Assembly: GCA_018296165.2 (NCBI GenBank)
Contig: JACKQL020000149.1
Coordinates: 1-64,000, forward strand
Reading direction: 5' to 3'
Length of the DNA stretch: 64,000 nt
Origin: Termitomyces sp. T153
Lineage: Eukaryota; Basidiomycota; Agaricomycetes; Agaricales; Lyophyllaceae
The translations under genes were made by a program, and so were the position numbers. Shown here piece by piece: positions 44,151 through 55,034 of the stretch (position 1 is its first letter; every line of letters begins with the position of its first letter). The notes below the pieces were generated by a model that saw only the letters and a program-made list of their open reading frames with translations, searched no databases and was not told the origin of the DNA.

Positions 44151-47100
44151 TCAGTCCCGGGGGTTCCGGGGCTTGGCGGGATTCCGTCGGTGGAAGTCCC
44201 GGATTTTGTCGGGGGCTCTGTCGAGGTTCCTTCGGGGCTCCCACGTATTGTCCTCAGGCCCGTAGCCCTTCCATCGGACCAAGTACTGGAGTCGGCCGCG
44301 AACTACCCGGGAGTCAAGGATCTCGTCGACCTCGTAGTGGTACTCGTCCTCGACTTCGACGGGGGGCGGTCGGCTGGGGCGTTGGCCGGGAAAGGGGTCT
44401 GGAGCGTGCCTTTCAAGGAGTCGGACGTGGAATACAGGGTGGAGACCCTTTAGACCCGGAGGCAGGTCGAGTTTGTAAGCGTGGGTGGAGACCTTCCGGA
44501 GGATCTTGAATGGACCGAGGCGTTTGTGGTCGAGTTTGATAGAGGGCCTCCGGGTCTTAAGATTTTGTCGGTCGAGCCAGACCAAGGTGCCGGGGGGCCA
44601 GTCGGGGGTCGGCTGGTGGCGGGCGTCGGCATGCTTGGAGTAGGCTTGGTTGGCGGTGTCGATCTCGTCCCGGAGGAATTGGTGGAGGGACCGGAGGTCC
44701 TCGGCGACTTCGTGGGCAACGTGGGAGGGGATGTCCTTGAGGGACAGTGTGAGTCGGGGATTGTAGCCCTTGTTGGCGTAAAAGGGGGAAACTCCGGTGG
44801 CGGAATGAGGCGTGTTGTTGTAGGTGAATTCGGCGAGGGGGAGCTCCGCGCGCCAGTCGTTCTGTAAATAGTTAACGTAGAGGCGAAGGTACTGTTCTAA
44901 CGTCTGGTTTACGCGCTCGGTTTGCCCGTTGGTTTCCGGGTGATAGGCGGTAGAGAGGCTGGTCTTGATCTCGAGCGCCTTGCACAGCGATTTCCAGAAA
45001 TGAGACACAAATAGGGGCCCACGGTCGGAGACGATGTCGTCGGGAAGCCCGTGTTTGGAGAATACGTGTTCTAAAAATAGTTTGGCAAAATCCGGGGCGG
45101 TGTCAGTGGTGTGGCAGGGAATAAAGAGGGCTTGCTTGGTAAGGCGGCAGACGACGACGAGGATTGCGTCGAAACCTTCGGAATCGGGGAGTTCGACGAT
45201 ATGATCCATCGATATCGAAGACCAGGGGCGGCGACCAACGGGGAGGGGTTTCAGTAGTCCGTGGGGGCGATGGCGGGGGACTTTGGCCCGTAGGCAGGGC
45301 TCGCAGGCCCTCACGTATCGCGTGACGTCCTTCTTCATTCCTGGCCAAAAATAAGTCCGGGAGATGAGTTGAAGGGTCTTACGAATTCCTGGGTGCCCCC
45401 GGAGCTTGTGATCGTGGTGCTGCCGGAGTATGTCGAGGCGAATGGACTTGTGGTCCGGGGCATAGATTCGTCCACTTCGGAGCAGCAGGCGGTGGTCCGG
45501 GGATAGCGAAAAGGGGTTGTCTACGCTCGACTCGTCGGGGCTGTTGCGGGGGTCGTGCTGGTTGAAGAAGGGGTCCGGGGGTGAATTCCTGATTTGCTGG
45601 AGGATTCCTTCTTCGTTTAAAATCAGCACGGCATGTAGATGTTCAGGTGGGATTACCACTCGATGGTTGAATGCATTTCGTTCGGTTTCGAACGATTTCT
45701 TCGGATACACGTCGGGTCTTCGAGTGAGGGCGTCGGGCTTTGCGCCGAGTCGCCCGGGGCGGTAGTGAATGGTAAAATCGTACTCCGAAAGGGTTTCGGA
45801 CCATCGAGCCTGGCGGCGGCTGAGCTGTTTCGTGGTCGTGAAATATTGCAGGTTGTTGTGGTCGGAGTAGACTTGGATGCGGTGCGGGGACCCCTCGAGG
45901 TAGGCCCGCCACTGACAGAAGGCTTCGACGATTGCGAGGAGTTCCTTGTCGTAAATGTCGTAGTTGAGTTCTGCGGGGATCATTGATCGGGTGTAGAATG
46001 CGACGGGGCGGAGATCCTTGCCCTCCGAGTTCGACTGGGAGAGTATCCCGGCGATAGCGTAGTCGGAGGCGTCACATTCGAGCACGATTGGTAGGGAGGG
46101 GTCGAAATGGCGGAGGACCGGAGCGGAGGTGAAGGCCTTCTTCAGGAGGAGGAATACGCTCTGGCACTTGCTGTCCCAATCCCAAGGGGTGTCCTTCCTT
46201 GTGAGCCGGTTGAGGGGCTTGGTAATTCTGGAGTAGTTGTCGATGAAGCGGCGATAGAAGTTAGCAAACCCCAAGAATGACTGTACCTCCTTGACGTTCC
46301 GCGGGGAGGGCCAGTTGAGTATTGCGTCGACCTTGGCGGGATCCATGCGCACACCGTCGGGGGTGACGATGACCCTGAGATATTCGACTTCCGCTGTGTG
46401 GAATGAGCACTTTTCGGGTTTAGCATGAAGGTGATACTCTCGGAGCCGTTCCAGGACACGGCGGACGTGCTCCGAATGCTCCGCGGGCGAATTCGAATAG
46501 ATCAGGATATCGTCCAAATACACGATGACAAAGACGTCGTTCATGTCGTGGAAGATGTCGTTCATGAAGTACTGGAAGGTGGCGGGGGAGTTAGTCATTC
46601 CGAAGGGCATTACAAGATACTCAAAGAGGCCGTAGCGGGTGCGAAAGGCAGTCTTCCATTCATGCCCCGGGGCGATCCGGACATTGTTGTAGCCGGAGCG
46701 AAGGTCGATTTTCGTGTAAATCTTGGCGCTGCAAAGGCGATCAACAAGGTCTCCGATTAAGGGGAGGGGGTACCGGTTCTTCTTGGTGACTTTGTTGAGT
46801 CCCCGATAATCCACACAGAGTCGGAGGGATCCGTCTTTTTTCTTGGCGAACAGGACCGGGGCGCCAGCCGCGGAGATCGAGGGACGTATGAAACCTTTGC
46901 CGAGCATGTCGTCGAGGTACTCCTTCAGGGCCCGGAGCTCGATTTCGGACATGTTGTAGATCTTGCCAAACGGGGGTGAGGTGCCTTCTTCGAGGTCGAT
47001 CTGGTGGTCGTAGGAGCGGTGCGGAGGGAGTTCCTTGGCACTTCCTTCGGAGAACACGTCAGCGAATTCATGATACTCCGGGGGAACTACTTCAGATAGG

Positions 47101-48227
47101 ATCTGTTCCTCCGTCTTCCTTTCTGGCGTGATAGTCCCTGCGCGGAGGTATTTCTCCGGTAGGGCCGGCGTGACTTGCAACTGGAAGGCGGGGGTGCCTT
47201 CCCGTAGGAGGCGCGCGAAGGGGACGGCGCCGATGATTTTAATGTCGAGGTTTGCGGAGTCGACGGGGTCGGGTCCTGTGGATGTAGCAGTCGGATCCGG
47301 GGTGGCGTCGGGGTCCGGGATAGGCTGGAAGCGGAGGTGGATGGCGGCTGCTAACCTTGCTTCGGGGCCGGGGAATTGCATGGTAAGGTTCTTCCAGTTG
47401 ATGTCGGGGTTGACGTCTCGCAGCCACGGGAGTCCGAGCACGATCGGGGTCGACGGGGGTAGTTGGGTAACGAGGAGTCGGGCCTGGAACTGCAGGTCGT
47501 TGTCGAGGGTGAGGGTGTCGTCATGGTACTGCGTGATTCTTGTCGTGGCGGGGCTCCCATCGAAGAGTTGGAGCTCGAGGGGTTTGTCGAGGTCGTTGCG
47601 TCGGAGGTCGAGTTGATTGCTGACGAAGACACCGGAGGCGCCGCTGTCTACGAGGGCGGGAAGCTCCTTGAGCGAGCCGCCAAGTTGGACATAGATGACG
47701 AATGATCGCGCGGATCTAGAGCGGAGTTGCGGCGGGGTCCGGGGTTGGTTGATCGTGGCCTCGGAGCTCTCGGAGGGGGGTGGGACATGGAAGGGTACCA
47801 GCCCGGAATCGGCGGGGTTGTCCCGGTCGAGGCGTAGGGTGAGACTGGGCCAATCGACGCGGGGGTTGGTGGAGCGGAGCCATGAGAACCCTAAGACGAC
47901 GGGGGCGGAGGGGTGTAATTTTGTGACGAGTAGCCGGAGTTCTTGCCGTTGTCCGTCGGCGAAGGTCAGGGTCGTTTCTAGGCAATGAGTGATATCTCCC
48001 GCTGGGGTAGAGTCTCCGTCAAAGAGTTTGAGGGGGATCGGGGCGGGGAGACGGCGGAGGGGTTGTGGGGCAAGCGCTGCCAGGGATTCGTCAACAAAGT
48101 TATCGGTGGCACCGCTGTCGACTAGTGTGGGGACGGGCTTGTCGGTGAAAGGGAGAGTGGTGCGGAGGAGGAGGTTTGTGGAGGAGTGGGAGGGGAGGTG
48201 TGCTGGGGGGTTGTCCGGGGCGAGCAT
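44151..48227 (-). CDS. pol: Pol polyprotein of the young chromovirus (tandem protease, RT, RNase H, integrase, chromodomain)
   Basis: 1358 aa from the first ATG, with the frame open upstream to about 48332 and overlapping the gag end by ~33 nt in the -1 frame, so frameshift expression is possible. Domains: a retropepsin with DSGA at 37-40 and VVLGFSWLR at 110-118; a second retropepsin with DSGA at 194-197 and IVLGLPWLR at 262-270. RT spans ~435-640 with FAKKKDGS and the active-site YLDD at 570-573. RNase H spans ~710-835 with D719, E762 and D789. The integrase HHCC finger is at ~937-978, the core has D1008, D1068 and E1104, and the LGPF (GPY/F) block is near 1237. The chromodomain at ~1297-1350 has YLVRWKGY and TWEP. 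All catalytic residues are present. Duplicated protease domains are not the usual arrangement, since one per polyprotein is standard. Confidence 0.95.
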   Translation of the reverse strand: MLAPDNPPAHLPSHSSTNLLLRTTLPFTDKPVPTLVDSGATDNFVDESLAALAPQPLRRLPAPIPLKLFDGDSTPAGDITHCLETTLTFADGQRQELRLLVTKLHPSAPVVLGFSWLRSTNPRVDWPSLTLRLDRDNPADSGLVPFHVPPPSESSEATINQPRTPPQLRSRSARSFVIYVQLGGSLKELPALVDSGASGVFVSNQLDLRRNDLDKPLELQLFDGSPATTRITQYHDDTLTLDNDLQFQARLLVTQLPPSTPIVLGLPWLRDVNPDINWKNLTMQFPGPEARLAAAIHLRFQPIPDPDATPDPTATSTGPDPVDSANLDIKIIGAVPFARLLREGTPAFQLQVTPALPEKYLRAGTITPERKTEEQILSEVVPPEYHEFADVFSEGSAKELPPHRSYDHQIDLEEGTSPPFGKIYNMSEIELRALKEYLDDMLGKGFIRPSISAAGAPVLFAKKKDGSLRLCVDYRGLNKVTKKNRYPLPLIGDLVDRLCSAKIYTKIDLRSGYNNVRIAPGHEWKTAFRTRYGLFEYLVMPFGMTNSPATFQYFMNDIFHDMNDVFVIVYLDDILIYSNSPAEHSEHVRRVLERLREYHLHAKPEKCSFHTAEVEYLRVIVTPDGVRMDPAKVDAILNWPSPRNVKEVQSFLGFANFYRRFIDNYSRITKPLNRLTRKDTPWDWDSKCQSVFLLLKKAFTSAPVLRHFDPSLPIVLECDASDYAIAGILSQSNSEGKDLRPVAFYTRSMIPAELNYDIYDKELLAIVEAFCQWRAYLEGSPHRIQVYSDHNNLQYFTTTKQLSRRQARWSETLSEYDFTIHYRPGRLGAKPDALTRRPDVYPKKSFETERNAFNHRVVIPPEHLHAVLILNEEGILQQIRNSPPDPFFNQHDPRNSPDESSVDNPFSLSPDHRLLLRSGRIYAPDHKSIRLDILRQHHDHKLRGHPGIRKTLQLISRTYFWPGMKKDVTRYVRACEPCLRAKVPRHRPHGLLKPLPVGRRPWSSISMDHIVELPDSEGFDAILVVVCRLTKQALFIPCHTTDTAPDFAKLFLEHVFSKHGLPDDIVSDRGPLFVSHFWKSLCKALEIKTSLSTAYHPETNGQTERVNQTLEQYLRLYVNYLQNDWRAELPLAEFTYNNTPHSATGVSPFYANKGYNPRLTLSLKDIPSHVAHEVAEDLRSLHQFLRDEIDTANQAYSKHADARHQPTPDWPPGTLVWLDRQNLKTRRPSIKLDHKRLGPFKILRKVSTHAYKLDLPPGLKGLHPVFHVRLLERHAPDPFPGQRPSRPPPVEVEDEYHYEVDEILDSRVVRGRLQYLVRWKGYGPEDNTWEPRRNLDRAPDKIRDFHRRNPAKPRNPRD

Positions 48228-48301
48228 CGTTGCGCGGAGAAGTGTGGCTGGGGCGGAGAAGACGTCGGGATGTGGTCCGCGGTCTAGTGCGTCTTCCAGA
48301 C

Positions 48302-51300
48302 CTAAACCGCCGACTCGTTTTCCGTGAACTGGTAGTTACAGTCTTCTCCGTCGATCGTCCACACGGCGCGTCCCATCACCTGTCGTTTAGGGCAATTGCG
48401 AATAAAATGTCCCTGCTCACCACATAGGATGCACGCGCCCTCCTTCCGTCGTTTCTCCTGCGTTTCTTCCGGCACGTCAATCCACTGACTGTCCTGGATC
48501 CTGTTTGCGCATAGGGCTTCCTGATCGTTGGCGGGGTCCAGGCTGTCGTCGCGGTCGTCGGGATTGGTATCCGGAGGTACTGGGGTGTCGTGGAGGTCGG
48601 CGGCGTTGAGCTGGGCGGGTGGTCGCTGTCCCGGGGGCCGATTTGTGTTGGGGACTCCTCGGCCCGGGGGGAAGCGGGGTGCGGGGTTAGCAGGTGTCAC
48701 GACCCGTTCCCCAAAACCCCGCACATCGTCCATCAAACCCCCGAACCCCCAAAAGGACCCCCAACGCTCCGCCGAACTTCCGCCCATGCCCACGCCTACT
48801 TCGGCTAACTCCGACACCTCCCCGGCTAACTCCGACGGCCCCCTGGCCAACTTCGGTGCCTGCCCCGCAGCCACTGACACTTACCCTGGGCTTCCCAAAC
48901 CCCGAGAACCACCCCCGCTATTCCTGATCTTTGCCCACCCATCATTAACTCAACACCCTGCTTCCTCCGACCTATTCCGGAATATCACGACAACCTCGGA
49001 ACAACCCGCGATCCCATCAACGTATCAGCGCGGCACGATCTTCGATCACAACTGACACCCGCCCGCTCCGTCAAGCCCCGCCAAGCCCCGCCGCCACAGC
49101 CGACGTACCCCGAAGTCCTCCGGTAGTCAGTATATAAGTCATCGAGTAGCTCTTCGTACCCCGGTCTTGATATTGCTTAACGTTACCTATGGTCTGATTG
49201 CTTCCTTTTTGTGTTTCGTGTTCGTTTTCGTGTCTTTTTCTCCTTACTCTCAGTTTCCCGGTCTTATCTCAGTCTCCCGATCTTATCTCAGTCTCCCGGT
49301 CTTATCTCAGTCTCCCGGTCTTGTCTCGTCCCCTTTTTGTTATCGTTCTCGTTATCGTTTCGTACCTCCACTCGAATCTACTCTTGTTCCATAATGTCTC
49401 GTCCAACGCCGTCTCGGTGACGTCGTCTGACCCTTGTGCCCAATTCTTCATCAACCCTAACGACCTCACGAACTCCGCGATTATAATTACGAACCCCGAC
49501 ACCCCTTACCAGGTCCGAACCTCACTCTTCGCTCGGTCCCGGACTCCATCAACTCCAAATGATCTCCCATCAAACCCCGGCTCCGCCCCCATTGATCACA
49601 CAGCCACCTACTCCCTTGCTTCCGCAAATCTCCCGTACGGCCTTCTGCCTGCACCCCGCCAAGACCGTCTCATTTCCCCACAATCCGACTTCTCCGGACC
49701 TTCCGGGATCCGTCTGGATCACATCTCCCCAATTACCCGTGCAAACCACCAGGACCCAGATTGTCTTTGAGTGTCCGGTCACCAATGCAGGGGAATCACG
49801 CCCGCCTAGTAAGGACTCGCCCAGTGCAGCTGCGCCCCCGAGGTCAGCGGACCCTGACAGCAGGGCTAGCGGGGATGGAGGGTCGGATGCCATTGGTTGC
49901 TCCGGTCTGCCAGTTGGTGTTACCGGAAGTATTCCACGAGGTCCGGGGCGCCGTGTTTTCGCTGCGATCTTCCCAATAACGTTGGTCGACCTGGGTAACG
50001 AGCGCCTTGTACCCGTCGTAGGTGGTTTGTTTGAGCGCGAGGCGAAGGACGTCCTTGATCCGTTGGGGCAGGGCACGACGGAGGGCGAACCGGAGGGCGT
50101 TGTAATTCCAGCCGGTCTCGTAGGCCTCTCGTTCGAACCGTACGATGAAGGTCGTGAAGCGTTCGTTGTCGCGCATTCGGAGGTTGAAGAGATTTTCCTC
50201 CGCCTCTGCTACGGTGTCAAAGACGCCAAACTTACTCGAGAACTCTTGAGTGAAAGCGAGCCAATGGGAGAGTACGGGATTGTTTGGGTCGAACCGGAGT
50301 AGCGCGGTGTAGTGGTCGAAAGCGATGCCCTGTAAGTATGATGCGGCGAAGGCTACTCGTGAGCTCTCAAGCTGAAAAGTGATGGGCTTAGCTTGAAACA
50401 TAGTTAAGCACTGGGTCAGGAAGATTTGCCACTTCCGGGGGTCGCGGCCGGTGAAGGGTTTGGGCTTCTGGATGTCGAGCTTTCCTTCCCGGGCCAGTGC
50501 GTCGCGGGTGTCGTCCTGCGAATTTTGAGTTCGGGGTGGGGGTCCGGCATTGTAGTAGTAGTAGTAGTAGTTGTTTCCGTTTCCGCGCTGGGGGGGGAAG
50601 TTGTCCATCGCCGGGCCCCATCCTCCTGGGGGTCCGCCATTGGGTGGTCCCCCACCGGGGTTTTGACCTACACTACCCGGGGCGGGTCCTGGGGCCCATC
50701 GAGGGGGAGAGGGTCCTCCGGGATTCGGGGGTCCGAAATAGTTGATGTCGTTGGGGGGGTTAGGCATCGGGGCGGGCGGGGGACGAAAGGGGTTGGCGGA
50801 CAGAGGGGGTCGGGGCGCCCCGGGGCCCAGGGGCTGTCGCGGGGGGACTGGGGCGTTGGGACGGGGCGGAGGGGCGTTGCTACGAGGGGCGCGGAGGTCG
50901 AAATGGGGGGGTCGGTCTCGTTGGGGCCCGTTGCGCGGGGGGTGTTCGTCGACGGGGTTGCCCGGCTCGTCGATATAGGAGAGGGTCCGGTTGTCGTCGT
51001 CGACGCGTAGGGACGGTCGTTGGGAGCGGATTTCGGGGATGGCGGGTTGATCCCAGGTTCGGAAGGCGCTGGGCACCGAGCTGGCCCGGGGCCGGGCGGA
51101 GAGGGCCAGGGTGTGGGCGGCGGGTTGGTCGAACAGCCCCCCCGCGGGGTTGAGATTCCTCAAGATGCTGGAGGCCACGTTGAGTTCTTCCTGCTGGCGG
51201 GGAACGGAAGATGGGGCTTCATTTCGTGTCCCGACGGGTTCCTCGCGTTGCACGTGGAAGGAGCGGGCGGGGTCCAGGGGATCTTCGAAGGGGCGGGGGT

Positions 51301-51985
51301 TCGGGCTAGTGTGGATTTCTTCGACCAAGGCGCGGAGCTCGTTCCGTAAGTTCTCGTCGAGGCCCAGGGTGCCTTGCGTATTCTCCGGGAGGTTCCCTTG
51401 CAGGTAGCGTTCGTGGAAGTCGAGGAGTCGGTCCGCCCAGACCTCCGGGGTTGCGGAGGTGTCGGGGTAGCCTAGGCTGGTAAGGAAGGTGCGGGTACGC
51501 CTTGCGAATTCCGCAGGGGACAGGCGGAGGAAGCGGAGAACTTCGTCGCGTTGCTGGGCGTAGGCTTCAATCCTCTGCTGCCTGGGGGAAGGAGGGGTTT
51601 GAATGGCGAATGGTGGGCGGGGTGGGGAATAGTCATCCGTAGCTTCCGGAGGGGCTGGGGCTGCAGCGGGGATTGGATACGCATAGTAATGGGCGGGGGG
51701 AAGGTAGGCGGGGTTGGGGGGTGCTGCGGAGTATCCTCCGGGGTTGATACGGGGGTTGTTGCCATCGGCGTGGAATGCGGGAGGGCGGCGCCAGCCCGGG
51801 GGTATTCCCTGGCTGATGGAGGGGGCGTAGAACACCTGGTTGGGGTCAGGGGTCCAGTGACGGGGCACGTATTGGTCCGTGAAGGGGCCCGGGTAGAATG
51901 GGGCGTAGGGATTTTCCAATATGGGCCGGCCGTAGGCGTCGGTTGGGTAACCGACTGGGTTGTACGCGGGGTTGAACGCAGACAT
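48302..51985 (-). pseudogene. gag: Gag of the young chromovirus, interrupted by a solo LTR
   Basis: The ATG at 51985 lies only 32 nt inside the 5' LTR. The first 709 codons have a long Pro/Gly/Tyr-rich N-terminus with a Tyr run (TAC repeat, 50553-50573). A capsid-type domain follows (about residues 490-690), with PFTGRDPRKWQIFLTQC and RFTTFIVRFEREAYETGWN. The insertion at 48695-49859 adds four foreign codons and a stop at 49844. Beyond it the frame resumes (48694 to 48302) with a CCHC zinc knuckle CILCGEQGHFIRNC. Subtracting the LTR and one target copy leaves 2514 nt, an exact multiple of three, so Gag was an 837-aa open frame before the insertion. A truncated Gag lacking the knuckle is predicted now. 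Confidence 0.9.
48695..49859 (+). mobile_element. Solo LTR nested in gag of the young element
   Basis: 1165 bp, starting TGTCACGACCCGTTCCCC and ending GCGGACCCTGACA, with the target duplication GCAGG on both sides (48690-48694 and 49860-49864). Its termini, TATATAAG (49131-49138) and GTCTTGATATTG (49163-49174) match the host element's LTRs, but the bodies differ, so it is a sister family. It contains four near-copies of CAGTCTCCCGGTCTTATCT (49249-49330). It is CpG-rich and therefore recent. ORFs inside it are not credible genes. Confidence 0.95.
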
Positions 51986-52005
51986 CGAGAACGGGGTAAG
52001 GGGGA

Positions 52006-52017
52006 GTCTTGATATTA
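52006..52017 (-). other. Self-priming primer-binding site
   Basis: On the minus strand the first 12 nt after the 5' LTR are TAATATCAAGAC, the exact reverse complement of GTCTTGATATTA near the predicted transcript start in the LTR (52568-52579). No TGG-initial tRNA-type site adjoins the LTR. This is the layout of Tf1-type self-priming elements. Confidence 0.82.
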
Positions 52018-53005
52018 TGTCAGGTTCCGCTGACGACGGTGGCTCAGTACACTGGCGAGTCCTTACTAGGCGGACGCGATGTCCTGCGTTTATAACCAGG
52101 CGCCCGGGGTTGGAGCGGAGGTGGGGAAGGCTTGCGAGGGGCCCCTAGGGATAGCGGCCCGAGTAGGTCCGGAGTGATTCAGAGGGGTCTAAGACCGGAG
52201 GTACTGGTCGTTGACCCGGGGTGGGTGTCGGAGCTCGTTAGCGGACGCACGAGGGGATTGCGGGGTAGGCGGAGGCTTCTCGGCTGTTGGGGGGGCGGGG
52301 TCGGTTGGATAGGGGATTACCGGGGCTTGATGGGTTCCGGGGTGAGCGGGTAGTGAGGCCCGGGGTTGTCGTTAGGAATGTTCAGGTCGTGGCGTGTGCG
52401 CGGAGTTCGTACTGATGTAGGGAGCAAGGGAACTTCAGGGGAACAAAGGAAATATGTACAGTCGAGACGAGACGGAGACGAGACGAGACTGAGAAAAGAT
52501 AGATTCAAAACCTAGGAACAGAAATACAGACGAGACGTGAGACGAAACATAGGAAACCGGTAAAATGTAATATCAAGACTAGGGTTCGAGGAGTCATTCT
52601 ATGACTTATATACCAACTACTGGGTGCCTCCAAGGGCGGCGGATGTGATGGCGGGGGTCGACGGGGCTGTGCTGAGTCGACGGGTGTCGGGTACAACCCA
52701 AGTTCGGGCCGCGGCAGTATTCTGATGGGATCAGTTGGGGGCGCGGCCGCTCCGGGGCGTCGTGGCACTCCGGGATGGGTCGGGTGAACTAGGGTAGGGG
52801 GTCGGGGACGTATGACGTGTCCAGGAACGGTGGGGGAAGGTTTCAAGGGGGTGTTGATGGCTACGGATAGGGAGTTGCTGTCGGGGTTTGCCGGAGAAGC
52901 GTCGGAGTTGCCCAGTGTGGGCGTCGAAAGTGTGGGCGGGGTTCCGGGGAGTTATCGGGAGGGGTTGGGGGCCGTGTCTAGGGATCTAGGGAGCGGGTCA
53001 TGACA
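52018..53005 (-). repeat. 5' LTR of the young element
   Basis: 988 bp, bounded by TGTCA...TGACA. The TATA box (52606-52612) and initiation motif (52568-52579) are intact, so transcription toward gag is plausible. It is paired with 41023-42010. Confidence 0.96.
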
Positions 53006-53010
53006 ATCAC

Positions 53011-54160
53011 AAGGAAGAGGTCTGGATGAACAAGGGCAAGAAGGAAAAGAAGGAAAAAATGCAGAGAAAACCTAAGTCTGCTGAGTATGTTGAGGGTAAG
53101 TATTGATTTCCCCAACTGAAATCATTTACTGACAACAGACAGAACCAACAATGCCAGTTGCTGGGCCATCAACAATCTGGCTGGCAGATATGCCAGTGGC
53201 CAGTAAAAAGAGAAGGATAAAGGAATGGATGGATCTGCCAGCAGCCAGTAAAAAGGGGAATGAGCAAGCAGACCTGCTGATGACTAGCAAAAAGGAAAAG
53301 GGCAAGCAGTGGGCAGATCCACCCATCTCCACCAAATCTGTTAAAGCCATCCTTTCATGAGCTATGGTGGGGTTGAACCAATGGCTCAATTTCATCAATG
53401 AAGAAATTGAGGTTGTATTGGAAGAGATGAGGTCAGGGTTTGTGCTAGCTGAGAAGACAAGGTTTACAGAGATGGAGAAGATGCTTTGGTGGTACAATAC
53501 AATGCTGCAAGTGCTTGACAAGCATGTGAACATCATTGACACAAGTGTTGTGGGCATGATATCTGACCTCAACAAGACAAAGCAAACTGTCAAGGACATT
53601 GTTGCACTCTAGAGCATGGTCAACAATCTTCAAAACCAGCTTCAAATCTCCTCCACTCCCCTATTCAACCAGCCCCCAGCACCAGCAGCCTTCCACCTGC
53701 ATTGGCTTCTACTCTGGCACCCATTGCTGAGGCAGAAGAGCCCAACAATGATGAGGCTGCCCAGCCCAAGAAGGATGAGAGCAAAATGGACCATGCCACT
53801 ACTGTAGCCACTGCTGTTGATCAGTCTGCCATTGTTGATGACTCTGCTTTTGTCAGCAACCCTGTTGCTATTGTGACTGACTCCAGTATTTCCAGTAGGT
53901 CCACCACCAAATCTGTTGACTGCACCAGGCCTGCTGCTAGTATCACTAACTTGGCCATTGCCACCAACTCTGCCACTCCCACTGGGCCTGCTGCCAGCAT
54001 CACCAACTCTGCCATTGCTACCAGAGTAGCAACCAGTGATGAGTCCACTGTGCCCACTGGTGTTGAATCCATTTTGGCCAGTCCAATTTCTGCAACTGGG
54101 CAATTGATGGATGTGGATTATGACAGGCCCAGCACCACCTCATGCTCCAGATGAGATTGT
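53011..54160 (+). pseudogene. Zn2Cys6-like protein gene, 3' part
   Basis: Continuing the frame cut at 41022, it encodes a Lys-rich stretch (EEVWMNKGKKEKKEKMQRK). A 44-bp intron follows (about 53097-53140, GTAAGT...CAGACAG), then ASKKRRIKEW and a helical region (53360-53600: NEEIEVVLEEMRSGFVLAEK and LNKTKQTVKDIVAL), likely coiled coil. The tail is rich in Ala/Thr/Ser (53700-54150), ending near 54152. Stops at about 53358 and 53610 and a frame change make it a pseudogene even apart from the retroelement. CpG depletion dates it as older than the element inside it. Confidence 0.55.
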
Positions 54161-54531
54161 GCCATGACATGGCTGCAGCACCTCCCAAGCCACATGACCC
54201 CCCACCAAACATACCTGGTCCTCCAGTGGTCTAGCAGGTAAGAGAAAGGCTGATGAACATGCTGAGGAAGCAGTAGCCCAGAAGATGAAGGAAGCATGAA
54301 GAGGATGAGGGCCACTGGACTTTCTTGACATTTTTTGTACTTTTTTGATACATTCCAGCCTTGTTATTACATTGTTATATTTTGTAATACCCAATGAAAA
54401 TGTATATACAATGTCTTGGCTCAGATTCAAGTGCCCAACGCAACAGATTTGTGGTTAGATTAATGTTTCTAGTTGGTAATCAAAATCTTCATTAGCTTTG
54501 TGACCCTTTGTCCAAGAGAGTAACAATCACA

Positions 54532-54960
54532 ATGTGGTCTACTGGTACTACATTTTTACTTTGTATTAATTTCATGTGGCAGCTGCAGGTTTGACTCCTG
54601 TAACTGCTGATGTTACAACCTCATTTGTTGAACATGTACAAGTTGTTTCATTGATTAGGATGCCTGAAATACAACCCTATTGCAATGGCAACATGGTCTA
54701 CTGGTAGTGTGTTACCACTTTGTATCAATGTTATGTGGCAGCTGCAGGTTTGACTCCTGTAACTGCTGATGTTACAACCTCATTTGTTGAACATGTACAA
54801 GTTGTTTCATTGATTAGGATGCCTAAGATACAACACTATTGCAATGGCAACATGGTCTACTGGTAGTGTGTTACCACTTTGTATCAATGTTATGTGGCAG
54901 CTGCAGGTTTGACTCCTGTAACTGCCATTGTCACAACCACATTTGTTTTTTTAACCATGG
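54532..54960 (+). repeat. 159-bp tandem repeat with tRNA-like promoter boxes
   Basis: About 2.7 copies with a period of exactly 159 bp (AGCTGCAGGT at 54581, 54740 and 54899). Each unit has a tRNA A-box-like TGGTCTACTGGTA and, about 55 nt on, a B-box-like GGTTTGACTCC (consensus GGTTCGANTCC with CG lost). This is the signature of a tRNA-derived SINE or other Pol III repeat; no secondary structure of a functional tRNA is kept. Confidence 0.65.
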
Positions 54961-55034
54961 TACTGCAGTGACACTTTGTACTTTTACATCACATGCCTCA
55001 TACTGCATTGTCACTGAACCAAACACAGCTGTCT

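Larger units (their letters stand above)
41023..53005 (-). mobile_element. Young full-length Ty3/Gypsy chromovirus with antisense gene
   Basis: The element is 11,983 bp on the minus strand: 5' LTR 52018-53005, primer site, gag, pol, antisense gene, purine tract, 3' LTR 41023-42010. The target duplication ATCAC is intact (41018-41022 and 53006-53010). The two LTRs are each 988 bp and differ at 9 positions. It is GC- and CpG-rich, unlike everything around it. A solo LTR of a sister family (48695-49859) has since landed in gag, so this copy probably cannot supply Gag itself. Confidence 0.95.

Noticed and set aside
44481..44867. Plus-strand ORFs opposite pol (44481-44867, 46425-46760, 47128-47616, 47989-48327)
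   Set aside because: They are long only because GC-rich codon use of pol leaves antisense frames open; they have no motifs and lie wholly within conserved pol domains.
49198..50302. ORFs of 190 and 247 aa inside or across the solo LTR
   Set aside because: The first is LTR sequence with a short tandem repeat (LSQSPGLIS-like). The second crosses the LTR boundary at 49859 into gag antisense, so it cannot be an old gene.
50553..50573. Trinucleotide run (GTA)n considered as a CRISPR-like or regulatory repeat
   Set aside because: It is a short microsatellite coding a tyrosine run in gag. No CRISPR array (direct repeats with unique spacers) exists in the window.
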